From Madurella fahalii (Eukaryota; Ascomycota; Sordariomycetes; Sordariales), in NCBI GenBank assembly GCA_029876055.1, contig CM056874.1, positions 8,246,001 through 8,310,000 on the forward strand: 64,000 nucleotides of DNA. Direction: 5' to 3'. Within the stretch, counting starts at the first letter, position 1. Each line of letters begins with the position of its first letter. The translations under genes were made by a program, and so were the position numbers. This document shows positions 43,534 to 55,125 of this stretch, piece after piece. A model generated the notes under the pieces. The model was not told the DNA's origin, made no database searches, and saw nothing but the letters and a program-made list of their open reading frames with translations.

Positions 43534-44779
43534 ATGCCCGCCCCTCTAGACGAAGGCTGCCAATCACCTGGCCACCACATTGAACTCGTCGACGACAATC
43601 CCTCTCCGCGCCACGAGGATGACGCCAGTCCCGGTCTACGGAACAGCAAGGGTTGGGACGGGAAACTCCGGGTGCCCAAGCATGCGTTGCTGGCGAACCC
43701 TGAGGCACTCTCGGATCCAGAGTACTCCGATGACGACAACGTTATTCCCGGTGAAGAGGTCGACGCAGACGAAGGTAATGAAGGCCGCCTGTACTACAGA
43801 AAGATGGATATGCTAACGCCTGGCCAGACCTGTTAGACGGCGAAGACTCCGACACGGAAGAGATCGTCTGCACGCAATCACGAGTGCAGTCGATCCCCGC
43901 CCTCCACCTAGAGCGCTTCAAGCAAGTAGCGCGCATCTGCCTCCGGCAAAACCTCATCCAAGACATCGAGGGCGTCTCGTGCCTCTGCAACTGCCTGAAA
44001 GAACTCGACCTCTACGACAACCTGATCTCGCACATCCGCGGCCTCGACGACCTCGTCAACCTAACGGTCCTCGACCTCTCCTTCAACAAGATCAAACACA
44101 TCAAACACATATCCCACCTGACCAACCTAACCGACCTCTATTTCGTCGCCAACAAAATCTCCAAAATCGACGGCCTATCAGGGCTCACGAAACTGCGCAA
44201 CCTTGAGCTCGGCTCGAACCGCATCCGAGTCCTCGAGAACCTCGATTCCCTCACCTCGCTCGAAGACCTCTGGGTTGCCAAAAACAAAATCACCTCCCTG
44301 ACCGGCCTCTCGGGGCTCCCCCGACTCCGCCTCCTATCCATCCAGTCAAACCGCATCCGGGACCTGTCCCCATTACGAGACGTCCCGCAGCTGGAAGAGC
44401 TGTATATCTCGCACAACGCCCTCGAATCGCTCGAGGGCCTCGAGCACAACACCAAGCTGCGGATCCTCGAGGTATCCAACAACCGGATCGCCTCTCTCAA
44501 GGGCCTGGGTCCCCTGCAAGATCTGGAAGAGTTCTGGGCGAGCTACAACCTCATAGCAGACTTTGCCGAGGTCGAGCGCGAGCTGGCCGACAAGAAGTCG
44601 CTCACGACCGTGTACTTTGAGGGCAACCCGCTGCAGCTGAGGGCGCCCGCGCTGTATCGGAACAAAGTCCGCCTGGCGTTGCCTCAGGTGCAGCAGATTG
44701 ATGCCAGTACGTTTCTGCCTCGTCATTCCCAGAAAACACATTATTAACATTCTCGGCAGCTTTTGTACGGGCCGCATAG
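43534..44779 (+). CDS. sds22: Protein phosphatase 1 regulatory subunit SDS22
   Basis: Three exons, join(43534..43774, 43828..44706, 44760..44779), 379 residues; the two introns are 53 nt each. The last exon supplies only the end ...DATFVRAA, a typical SDS22 C-terminus. SDS22 binds the PP1 catalytic subunit and is needed for its maturation and mitotic functions in the nucleus and cytoplasm. After an acidic N-terminal region (DPEYSDDDNVIPGEEVDADE) come about eleven 22-residue SDS22-type leucine-rich repeats, such as LKELDLYDNLISHIRGLDDL, LTVLDLSFNKIKHIKHI, LRNLELGSNRIRVLENLDSL, LEELYISHNALESLEGLE and LRILEVSNNRIASLKGL, closed by an LRR cap (VYFEGNPLQ...YRNKVRLALPQVQQIDA). Diverges from the alpha/beta hydrolase. 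Confidence 0.95.
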
Positions 44780-45730
44780 ACCGACATCCTCATGATCTAA
44801 TCTCGCGCGCGGGAAGGACTGAGGGTGCTCCGTCGAAACCCTTGAGCTTTCTGCGCAGGAGAACTCTACATCTACAACATTTCTCCCCCACCCCTTGGGG
44901 GTAGGAAAATCATGTCACAATAGCATGCAGCGGCGTTTATAGGGCATGGCGGGGAGGGCACACGCCACTGCCTAAGGGGTAGGTATTTGTCGGTTTTTCT
45001 TCTTTGGTGTAAATTCTCGTCCCTGATGGGGCCGGATGGCGTTGTTAGGGAGTTGCAGCTGCCGCGACGACGGCGGCGGCGAACTTGATTGATTACCCAC
45101 TACTATGTAGTATTTTGGGAGGTACAGCCATAGCTTAAACAAATAGATCTACGGTGATCGCCCGCGCGGGAGTCCTGATTACCACTTACCTGTCGCCCAA
45201 CCCTCATTACCCCCAAGTGATAAATATGTCGTCACGGAGATAAATAACTGGATTCCGTATACTCTATGGCAGATTCCAGCATCAGACATGCCATGCATGA
45301 AAAAGCCCCCGCCATCAATGAGATTCGTCCCCCGGATATATGTATAGAGAGATATATATGTAAAACAACACATGACCGGTGCCCGCCCACCCCCCTTCTC
45401 TTGGTAGTTCGGGCAAGCGGCACAGCCGGCATTACATCATTCCAGTCATGACAAAGCCAGCGGGAGAGTCGCAACAAGAAGGGAGTGGGGGAGGGGGGGA
45501 TTCTCCACCCCCGCTGGCCCGCCGTCTTCCTCGTGGTAGTGGTAGTAGTAGTAGAAGAAGAAGAAGAAGTAGGCTTGATCGGTGGAGACAGGAAAAGGCC
45601 AGCGAAGGACCCCAAGGCATGCTATCCAGCCGGGGGACCTGTCTGGTCTGTCGAGCCGGGTCGGTTGCTGGGATTGGGATGGTTATGGGACCTCGGCTCC
45701 GCTCCCCGCACCCGTGGTACCAGATGGCAT
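44780..45730. other. Convergent intergenic region
   Basis: 951 bp between the stops of sds22 (plus) and xylose reductase (minus). It includes (GTA)4(GAA)5 at 45542. Otherwise 3' UTR-like. Confidence 0.45.
45542..45568. repeat. (GTA)4(GAA)5 microsatellite
   Basis: Compound trinucleotide repeat in the 3' region between sds22 and xyl1. Confidence 0.85.
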
Positions 45731-47140
45731 TTAGCCAAAGATCCAGAGGAGGTCAGTGGAGAAGTACTGTGGTTCATAACCGAGTCAGCATTATGGAGGT
45801 GAAGGGGAAAAAAAAAAGAAAGAAAGACAAAAGAAAAACGGTTCTGTTTTGTAAAAACTCACGTTGGACGGCTGGTTGAAGCGGATGCCCCGGTCAAATG
45901 CGCTGATGGCGGCAATGTCCTCCTCGGAGAGGTCAAAATCCATGCTGCGCAGGTTAGACGCCATCGTCTCTTTCCTGGCGCTCTTGGGGATGATGGCCAG
46001 GCCGCGCTGGGTGGCCCAGCGGAGCAGCACCTGGGACGGCTTGCGGTCGTACTTGGCAGCGATGGCCTGGATCTTCTGGTCCTCCATGAGAGGGGTGAGT
46101 GCTTCCGTATGCTTCATGTTGAACTCGAGGAAGCTGGCCGGGCCGAAAGAGCTATAGGCCGTCACGGCGATGCCCTCACGCTTGGCGAGGTTGAGGAGCT
46201 CCTGCTGCACGAGGTAGGGGTGGTGCTCGATCTGGAGAGTGGCAGGGCGGATCTTGGCGTACCGCAGCAGGTCGTAAACAAGCTGGGCCTGGAAGTTGGA
46301 GATGCCGATGCTCTTGGCGAGACCCTTGCCGACGAGGGCCTCCATGGCGGTCCAGGTCTCCTGGATGGTGGCCTTGCTGGGGCGGATCTCACTGTCGCCG
46401 TCATAGAACCAGCCGGGCGGGTAGCGGACTGAAGGGTCGACATACTCCAGGGCGACGGGGAAGTGGATGAGGTAGAGGTCGAAGTAGTCAATGCCCCAGT
46501 CGGCCAGCTGCTTCCTGACGATGGGCTCGACGCGGTCGCCGTCGTGGAACGTGTTCCACAGCTTGGACACGATGAAGAGGTCCTCACGCTTCACAATGCC
46601 CTCCTGGATGGCGCGGGCGACGCCCTTGCCGCACTCCACCTCGTTGCCGTAGTCTGTTCATGCTCCGCGTCAGCGATCTTCAAGCCACTCAGGCAAGTAT
46701 CACAATGGCTCGCATCCCGTCCCGTCCCGTGTCTGCCGACGTCTGCATGGCGGTATTTGAGATGCCCCGACAATCGACAGGGGTCTCGGCAGAATGCTGA
46801 CCCCTCCGTCCTGTTGTGCAGGTGGGGAAAGGAGAAGAGGGGGCGGGGTAGGTTCCCATCGCATTCGCTCGCTTTTCATTGCCCCCCGCGTCGAGCAATG
46901 CTCACCGCGATGTCATGGTTCGCGTCATGGCGAGCTACACAGAGCCTTCCGTCTGCGGGGATGGTACGGGCACGGGGAGAAGAGGCAGAGCGACCTACCG
47001 CAAGCACCGTCGAAAAGGCGGTAGCCCTCCTTGATAGCAGTGTAGACGACGTCGGCGCAAATGGCATTGTCAACCTTCCAGAGACCAAAGCCCACCTGGG
47101 GCATGTCATAGCCGCTGTTAAGCTTGATGACGGGAGCCAT
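45731..47140 (-). CDS. xyl1: NAD(P)H-dependent D-xylose reductase
   Basis: Three exons, complement(join(45731..45766, 45863..46653, 46999..47140)), 322 residues; the first intron is unusually long (345 nt), the second 96 nt. The enzyme reduces D-xylose to xylitol, the first step of fungal pentose catabolism, in the cytosol. The AKR tetrad is complete: Asp44 and Tyr49 (LFDGACDYGNEVECG), Lys78 (FIVSKLW), His111 (YLIHFP). Splicing is confirmed by restoration of GACDYGNE across the first junction and of FNQPSNYFSTDLLWIFG across the second, the known C-terminus of Neurospora-type xylose reductases. The cofactor loop reads IPKSARKETMASNL (a Lys-Ser...Arg type compatible with NADPH). A TATA box and two GGCTAA elements lie upstream, fitting inducible expression. 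Confidence 0.95.
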
Positions 47141-47417
47141 TGTGTTGTTTCTTTCTTTCTTTTTTTTTTCTTATTTATTTCAATCTCCTCTTGTTGTCCT
47201 TTAGGTGGTGGTAGGTGTCCTATGCGTTCGTCAGAGAAATAGTCCCTCGTAGCGCCTCGAGACAAAGGCTGGGTAGAAACGGCGAGACGAGGCTACGGGG
47301 AGACTCACTCGCAAGAGCCGGCTCGGTCCTCAAGGAAGTGAAGTTCGTAGGACAATGTATGATGGTTCGGAAACAGATCAGCCGAGCGCCCTCGAAAGCA
47401 TCGAGGAGCTCCCTTGG

Positions 47418-47425
47418 TATTTATA
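47418..47425 (-). promoter_or_regulatory. TATA box of xyl1
   Basis: TATAAATA on the gene strand, about 280 bp upstream of the xyl1 ATG, implying a long 5' UTR. The match to consensus is perfect. Confidence 0.5.
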
Positions 47426-47973
47426 CTGGGACCCCGTTCTCAATAAGCTCTCGAGCGGCCGGACGGGAGGGTGCCACCAGCCCACACCGCAGCTCCTCCC
47501 ACTCTGCGCCGAGTCTCGCTTCATCTAGATGATATACCGCCGAGGGTCATTCCGTCCCGCCTATCTCCAGCAGGGCAGGCACCGGCAACCCCTCCCTTCC
47601 TTTCCTAGACCCGCTCCGTCGTCATGCCTTACAGCGCGGGAGCTCGAAGCTAGACGAGGCGCAGGGTCTCTGTTGGAGCCAGGGGCATGCCAAGGTGGCA
47701 TGACCATGTTCACGGTCCCTGGTTGCCGTGGAAAGCGGAGTGCTTCTACTGGCCAAAGGTGAAGGTTCAAGTGCCTAGGAGCAGCTGGCTCTCCGAGCCT
47801 GCCCACCGACTGGCATGGATATTCGAGCCGGCCGGTCTCCAATCGACACAGAGCCAAGGCAGTGGACCCGACCGGAGAGCGCCCATTTGCGCGGATGAAA
47901 TGGATGTCGCTCAGTTGTTGGAGAATGTGGACTCTCTTGCGGCCGAATAGCGTCACACATGAGTCGCCTGGCC

Positions 47974-47980
47974 ATTAGCC
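47974..47980 (-). promoter_or_regulatory. GGCTAAT, candidate XlnR/XYR1 site
   Basis: GGCTAAT on the gene strand about 835 bp upstream of xyl1. GGCTAA is the core bound by the xylanolytic activator XlnR/XYR1, which controls xylose reductase in other fungi. Confidence 0.3.
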
Positions 47981-48301
47981 TCATGCAACCGCGGTAGAGC
48001 TGTCCTCCTCTTTTGGTTTCACCTCCCGGGCGTCTGGTGTGCCGCACATATGCCAAGTCGGTCGAGGTGCTTCCCATAGGGCCTAAAAACGCAATGCCAC
48101 TTTGCCTTTGCCCCCAAAACGAGTTTCTTGACGTTGCGTTCTGGAGGGCGGCTGGCCGGCCAGAACCGGGCGAGATCTCAATTGATCACCTGGCCGATGC
48201 CGGGATGGAACCTAGGGAAATCCCTCCGGGCTGGTCTCTGCAGAGAGCCATCGCTGGGTCCTGAGGACAGACTTGACCCGGTACCCGGCCATGCCCGCCA
48301 T

Positions 48302-48308
48302 TTAGCCT
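48302..48308 (-). promoter_or_regulatory. GGCTAAA, candidate XlnR/XYR1 site
   Basis: Full GGCTAAA match on the gene strand about 1.16 kb upstream of xyl1; it is distant, so its role is uncertain. Confidence 0.3.
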
Positions 48309-49023
48309 GTTATGCCCCCAAGCCAGCAGAGGGGCCGGTTAAATCAAGGCTGAGAGGGAAGACAATGGTATATCCACAGTGGGTTCCCCCGTCCCGCTCG
48401 AGGGGAACTCTTATCACCTCGTCGGTGCACACCTCGGCCCGTGACCGAAGGTGAGCTCCTGTCGAGCCTGTGAGCCTCGTGGATCAAGGTCAGATGACGG
48501 CGCCAATATTAGGCACAACTTTCCGGAAATCTTCCTGAAATTGCAGATTGAGTCTGGAGTCCCCGGTTACTAAAGTCGGCAGGGCTGGGAATCACGAACC
48601 TGTGTCACCCACTGTCGTTCCAATTGCAGTCGATGGTTTGGGATGTCAAAAGACGAGCACAATCTAGGTTGAAATTTGCAGAAACCCCGTCAACGGCCGT
48701 TGGCTGGTTCGAGAGAACCTTGACGGCTGCCTACGTCAGTTGCCTGTGCGAGTTCTGAACTCATTCCAATTCCCGTCGACACCAAAACCGCGGACCTGAT
48801 GGGGGCCCCGTGGCTCACATTTTGTTAGGTCCGTGAGGTCAGTAAGGGGCAGCCGTAAAGTCCAGTTGCTCGGCTCGCGAGCCTGGCCATGGTAACTTCC
48901 GAAGATGAGTAAACGGAAAACATATCACATTATCCTGCGTATCGCTACGGTTACATCGTCGCAGAGAGCCTCCCGAATATACTAGTAGCCTCCCCATATC
49001 AACTCATCATAAACAAATCAGCT

Positions 49024-51913
49024 CTAAACAACGACCGTTGACCCCTCGGCAGCGGCCACATCCTCCTCAACCTCAACCGCCGCCTCGACATCCCCGACTT
49101 CCGTTTCTGCGTCAGTCTCAGCAGCGATATCCTCCCGCGCCTCCTGATACTCGGCCTCGTCCTGCGTCTCCTCAGCCTCGATCTCCAGATGTTCTAGACT
49201 CTCTGTCACCGTACTCTCCTCCACCTCCTTCCCCGGCACTTGCTTCTCCTCTTCCACCTTCTCCTTCACCCCTTCCTCCGCCACTCCCTTCCCGTCCGTT
49301 TCCTCCTCCGCCTCCACATCCTTGCCCTTCTCCTCTTCGTATTCCTTCTTCTCGACATATGGCGGAGGGTCCATCTCCTCCCCACCCTCCACCCACACTT
49401 TAGCAAGCTCCTTCTCAATCTCCTCCCGCCTCGCCTTCCACTTCTCCACCTGCGACATGCGCTCCCGCAGCTCCTGCAGCTCGCGCTCGACGTGCATCTT
49501 CTCGCGCTCGGTGCCGATGCGCTGGAGCTCCCACTGGTCGCCGCTCTCGCCGCTGCCAAGGACCAGGTTATACGTGTGGTACTTCTTGAGCGACGCCCGC
49601 GTCGAGATGGTGATGAGCGCTGTTTCCCCGCGAACCAGCATTAGCATGCTATACGGAAATTCCAATGCTGAACATATATCAACACGGTATAAAGGGGGTG
49701 ACTCACTTATCCCTTTCTCCTTGCAAATCTCGTACAACAGCCCCTCGACATCACTTGAGACCGCACTCGTCCCCTCGTCGATAAACGCGTACTGCGGCTC
49801 GTGGTACAGCAACCTCGCAATTGCCAACCGCTGCTTCTCGCCGCCGCTCAGGACGTCCTTCCACTCCTTGCGCGTGTCCCAACCGCCCTCACGGTCCGGG
49901 AGGTATCCCAGACGCGCCTGCTCGAGGGCGCGCTTGAGGTCGTACTCGTTCTTGCGCTTCTCACGCATGTCGGCCTCGCCGTCAGGGTAGATGACCTGGT
50001 CGCGGAGGGTGCCGATGCTGAGGTATGGCCGCTGCGGCAGGAACATGATGCCGTCCTCGCCATTGTGCTTTGGCCGGCTGACCAGCCCGCGGTAGACGGG
50101 CCAGAGACCGGCGATGACGCGCGCGATAGCGCTCTTGCCGACTCCGTTGGGGCCCGAGATCTACGAGTTTTTGTGACGCGGTTAGATATCCCCTCAGTGT
50201 GCGTGTGGACTCTATTATGAGACGTACCAAAAGGTGGTCACCCCGGCGGATCATCATCGAGAGCGACTCAATCAGCTCCTCACCTCCCTGTGGCCACAGC
50301 GCGGGCGCCACGATGGGCACATTCTCCAACCTTACACCATCAAAGCCCTTCTGCGTCGTCCCTTGGACGTCTGATAGCGAGTACAGCTCGTTGTCCCGCC
50401 CGCGAACATAGTAAGCGTTTGCGTGCACCCTGTGAAGCGTCGAGATGAGCGTGTACACGCGTGACGTATAGCCCGCCAGCTCCGAGAGGTCCTTTATCGA
50501 GTACATCATGCGCCCACCGGCATCCGCCAGAGAGAGCATGAGACGCTTATTTGTGATAAAGTCCTTCATGCGGGCCCGCTCGCGACCGCCCTTCTCGGTA
50601 TGCTCAGCACGCTCCGTAGCGCCACCGAGGCCGCCCCATGCGGGCAGGAAGACGGGCAGCGACGAGAGGAGGTAGCCGTAAGCACTCCAGCTGTACTTAA
50701 GGATGAAATCTTCGAGAATGTTGTACCGGATCTTGAGCATATAGATGCCCTCCATCCAGTTCTTGAGCGACTTGAATTCCTTGTTCAGGAATGTCTTCTC
50801 CATCTCAGCGCCGCCGTAGAAGGCCACCTCTTCGGCATTCGCGATGAGGCGAGCGTGTAGGCTCCGGAAGTCGCCTTCTTTCCGTCCCTCGACGGCCTTT
50901 AGCTTGCCGAACGGCGGTGACAGTTTCCGGAGGATGCTCGCCGTGAGGAAATAGTTGCTCAGGAGACCGGTGAGTGCCAGCGGGCCGAGCGAGCGGTACA
51001 GCTGGTAGTTAAAGACACATATATCGACAAACGGTTTTCCAAGTGAGGAATAGAGGTTCGCGGCCGCCGCGCAGAACTGGGTAAGGTCCTGTGTAATAAA
51101 CTGGTCGGCGCCCTGCCCTACCCCGCCGTCCAAATTGTGAAGCTTGTAGTAGTTGAGGTTCTCATTCAGGTAGAGGTCGTGGATGTAGCGAGTCAGGCGG
51201 GTGCGGAACGCGATGGACACTTTGGACTCGAGGAACTTGATCATGGCGTTTGTGTACGAAGCGAAGCCGCCTAGCCCGCACCATTTGACTAGGCCCCACA
51301 GGAATAGCTTGCCATTCCCAGCCACAAGATCTCGCACAATCTCACCGTCGAGGCGGGCAACGACCAATGACAGATAGGTACGCAGCATCAAAAAAGCGCC
51401 GTGGCTCACCAACAGACCGGCCTCCTTGCTCGTCCATCTAGGAATCATAATGCTCATGAGGCTGAGGAACTGGTGGAGGAAGGCGAGGTTGAGCCCGGGT
51501 TTCGTCTGCGTCGAAGGAACATGCCCATCGCCCAAGCCCGACACGCGCGGAGGGTTCAGGAACAGCCGGCGGTGGGCCTCGAAGGTGAGCGGTTTAGTCC
51601 CATTGATGACCACCTTGGAGGTACCATCCTTGTAGGGCACGTAGATGGTGCGGGAGCCGTCCTTGTTGTGGAGCCACGAATTGGTTCGCACCAGCTTCAG
51701 CCCTTGCTCTCTCTCGGCGCGCTTTCGCTTCCACCGCCGTCGAGTGCCCTCGCCGGCGAGGATGATGGACGTGGCGAGGGCTAGCGTAGCGAGGAGGCGG
51801 GTCGTCCTGGAGGTGCTAGCAAGTTTGGAGCGGATAAGGTTGGTGTATTTATCGATGAAGGCGGCGATTGCCTCCTCGGCCGCCGAGTGCCGCAGCGTCG
51901 ATTGCGCCGCCAT
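49024..51913 (-). CDS. pxa1: Peroxisomal long-chain fatty acid ABC half-transporter (ABCD/PXA type)
   Basis: Three exons, complement(join(49024..49619, 49707..50160, 50228..51913)), 911 residues; introns of 67 and 87 nt. ABCD half-transporters dimerise in the peroxisomal membrane and import activated fatty acids for beta-oxidation. The membrane domain comes first (SKEAGLLVSHGAFLMLRTYL, a cytosolic block YIHDLYLNENLNYYKL, and the EAA-like NAEEVAFYGGAEMEKTFLN typical of ALDP). The nucleotide-binding domain follows: Walker A GPNGVGKS at 565-572, FLPQRPYLSIGTLRDQ, signature LSGGEKQ at 666-672, Walker B YAFIDEGTSAVS, and GITLITISTRASLKKYH. A coiled coil (EREKMHVERELQELRERM) and an acidic tail of about 120 residues end the protein. 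Start chosen at ATG 51913 (MAAQSTLRH). The Pxa1 versus Pxa2 assignment is less certain. A CCTCGG motif lies 421 bp upstream. Confidence 0.92.
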
Positions 51914-54900
51914 GGCCGAGCTGGCAAGGCGCAACCTAGGCGCGGAAACGTCTCTTGTATATCCCGAGTCACCGGGATCAGACGCACAATTCCATCAGTG
52001 CCGACTGTTTTTTGGAGGAAGCTTGAAAAGTCGCCGTAGCGCGACGTGTTCCCTTTGGGTGGAATACCGGTGAGCGAACTCGATGTCTGTGGCGCTGGAC
52101 TGTCGAGGGAGCCCCAATAAAAAGGGACGGCGGCGGGGTTCTTCTAGTGAACGAGACGCCTGTAAAGCCGACCGTTTGAAATTCGTTTTGGGTGGCTCAC
52201 GAAGGGCAATTGCCTGGAAAGACGGATTTCATCCAGATGCGGGTAACGTGGGCAGACATAGTTGGTGAGCTTGCTTAGCTTCGTTGTCGGCTGTTAGAGT
52301 CCGGAAGTCAACGGCCGATGACATGTGAATGTCCCGAGGTGTTTAGCCACAGCCACAGTGCCACAGTTCCCGCGTCATTGGGACACATCAAGCCACCCAC
52401 CCCAGGAACTCCACCCGAGACTCGGAGGTAGGAAGGCCCAAGAGGCGAACTCTTTAGATGGCGAGACCTAGGCTACTTGCGGACTTCACAGCATTTTCTT
52501 CCGAGCCCTGCTAAATTACGCGATCACTAGAATGCTTTCGTAGATGGTTAGCCGGATAACGACTGGTCCGACACAGCGCCACTCCGCAGTAGATCAGGGT
52601 TTCCTTGCTTCGCTTGAGACGTGCAACGACAGAGAACATAGTGTATTAGAGTCTTTTCTAACGTGTTTCTTTAAAATATTAGACGTGCCTTACTATGCTG
52701 TAAGTATTACAGAACCTCTTGTGTCTTTTTCCCCCTTATCTTTCTCTCTTTCCTCTCTGTTTACTTTTTTTTCTCTACATTCTTCATAAAAGTAAGGATT
52801 AGCTCGATAGTATATTGAGACGCTTTCCACGGTCCGAAGAGACGCTCCCTAATTATCCGTATGTTGACTCGGCCCGAACTAACAGGTGCGTTCACTTTCT
52901 CTTGGCCCCAGACTCCGTACGCAGATTGAGTTGGCAATCGAGACGCGAACTGGCTCGAATTTACTTTTTGCCTTGCATTGGCGCATATCGATCCTCCGCC
53001 CCGGGCCAGTTCGAGATCGCCCCCCAGGTCTTTCCAATGAGGATGCGATGCTGACGGCGAGCGGGTACCGGAACCAAGCCGGAGCTCCAATTCGCCGCTG
53101 CAGGGCGGAAAGGGCCCAGTTCGAGGAGCCCGCCCAAGGGGACTCGCAGCGCCTGGCGGCAACCCGGGTTTCTCGCAAGCACTTCACAGTTCGTACTGCG
53201 CGGAGTCTCCTCACCTGGTTGGGGCACACTACAACGACAAGGCAACGGCAGCGACTGGTTGTATTTGAAAAGAGTCAGTGCAAGCCGTCACCGTACCGGG
53301 CGGTAACACGGCCAATCAGCAGGCCCAACTGCAGCTTCCCAGCATCCCCTGCCGAGGGCCAGATGCCGTGCTCTGGGTTCTGGGGGAAATGCTATCAAGC
53401 TGCCTGTTTTGCGCTTTGCTGGGAGGACCCTGCTACTCGAAGTGATGCTTGTGGACCGGCGGATGTTGTAAGGTGTGGAGAGCTTTTACCAGGCTTTTGA
53501 ACGGTCGAATCTGGCGTGATAGCCAGGCTGCTGAAGTCTCACAGGGCAATTGGGCGACAGCGAGATTTCAATGCGGGCCCAGTCACCCACGGCATCAAGA
53601 GCGGCCCCTCCGCCATGTGGCAGCGCTGTCGCCCTTTTCTGTCCGTTGCCCGTTGTCATCAAATTGGCATTCTGGGGCTGCAGTCGCCGAGACCAAGGGG
53701 CGGGACTGTGCTCAGTATTTGGCGTTGGCGGCACAAGCCAACGCTGATTCCCGCGTCGCCAGACGGGAGCTGGCGGCAAGTCACAGGCAACGAGGAGTTC
53801 TGAAAGGCACCAAGATCGTCCAAGCCCAATCTTCATCACAGGGTAGCTTAGCCAGTCGGGCTGACAGACGACCGGATGAGTTTACCCATGTGAGATTGAT
53901 GCAGCCCGGGGAAAGAGTGAACAGAGAGTTTCTGCTGACGACCTATGCATGGAATGTTCCCGGCATATATTGGACTGACTGTTCATCGATCTGGAAATGC
54001 GGCCGCAATTCGCAATGCAATAACTACCTTGCACAGGGTAGCTCCCGCCAGAATGGCGAGCGGCGCCCAGCGAACACCACCCTCCAACAGCGCGCCCACC
54101 TGGGGGCGGCGAGAATGGATTAGCTGCTGGGGTATCTGTACCTGACGGGTACCTGATGGGGGCAGGGCCGCGATGAGACCTGTTAGAGTCAAGCCCAGAC
54201 GCCCTCGTTAACTGTATCGCAGTTCATCATGCTGGCTTGTGCACCGTGTCCTTTGCCCATCTGGCTCATCTCTGCAAGGCAATCCGCTATACCACTCCTG
54301 GCGTCCTACTTCCCCAGCCGTCCCACTCCGCGCCTGGAGCCCGTCCCAGTACCGACCCCATCACCTTTAAAGTCAAATCATCTCGCTTGCGCTCTCAACG
54401 ACTTCCTCAGCCGCTGAGACGCCCTTCTTCCCCTTCTCCATCCGCTCGGCCATCGGCTGGTTATCGGCTCGCCAATATTCAATCGGCGGGCTGCTTTTTT
54501 GGACCTGGTTTCGCTATCTTTCTGTCGCCGTCGCTCGAGACAAGGCACGCACAGCCGTGTGTGTGCTCGGTCCCTTTCCCGATCCGCCTTGCGCGCCAAT
54601 TTCCCGCTGCATTACACCACCCCGACTGTCGGTCGCGGTGAGGATCGGCTTTTTCGCGACGGTTTTATTTCACTTCGAGGACGCGTACGCGATACCTGAC
54701 GGCCGACAATTCGGCGGCTGCGACAAGAAGGTGGCTCGGTATCAGAGAATTGGCGGCCAGACTCCGCTAAGATAGGGGCTGGGCTGCGCTGGAGGGCTTC
54801 GGGATCTGCTCTTTGGAATCGAGGTGGGTAGGTCGTCCGCCATCAAACCTGTGGCCGCGTCCGAGGGCCGACTGGCACAAGTTGCCGGCAACAGCGATGG

Positions 54901-55125
54901 TGGCCTTAGACATTCGGATTGCTTGCGCGAGCGTGCGATTTTGAATTGGCCACCCGCAAGGCTGCCGTACAGGGTGCCCAACGCTAGCTGCCGCGCAGTG
55001 ACTTGCGCCAAATTTGACCTGGCCTCGCCGTGGTTGCATCATATTTCTAGGCTTCACCTTTGCTAACACTCTCGCGGCCAAGGTTTTGAATTGGCCGACT
55101 ACCATCACCGACTTCGTTACTTGAG
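51914..55125. other. Divergent intergenic region (3.2 kb)
   Basis: Between the start codons of the ABCD transporter (minus) and the PSR1-like phosphatase (plus). It should hold both promoters and possibly a long phosphatase 5' UTR. A patch at about 52640-52800 is AT-rich with a polypyrimidine tract. No supported gene, tRNA or rRNA. Confidence 0.4.
52334..52339 (-). promoter_or_regulatory. CCTCGG motif upstream of ABCD transporter
   Basis: CCTCGG on the gene strand, 421 bp upstream of the transporter ATG. Same core as the two copies before the hydratase gene at 4430-5479; candidate FarA/FarB-type site. Confidence 0.3.

Larger units (their letters stand above)
47141..49023. other. Intergenic region with xyl1 promoter
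   Basis: 1.9 kb between the xyl1 start and the ABCD transporter stop, both on minus. A polypyrimidine/purine tract at about 47145-47190 precedes the ATG; TATAAATA and two GGCTAA motifs are visible. No gene is seen. Confidence 0.5.
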
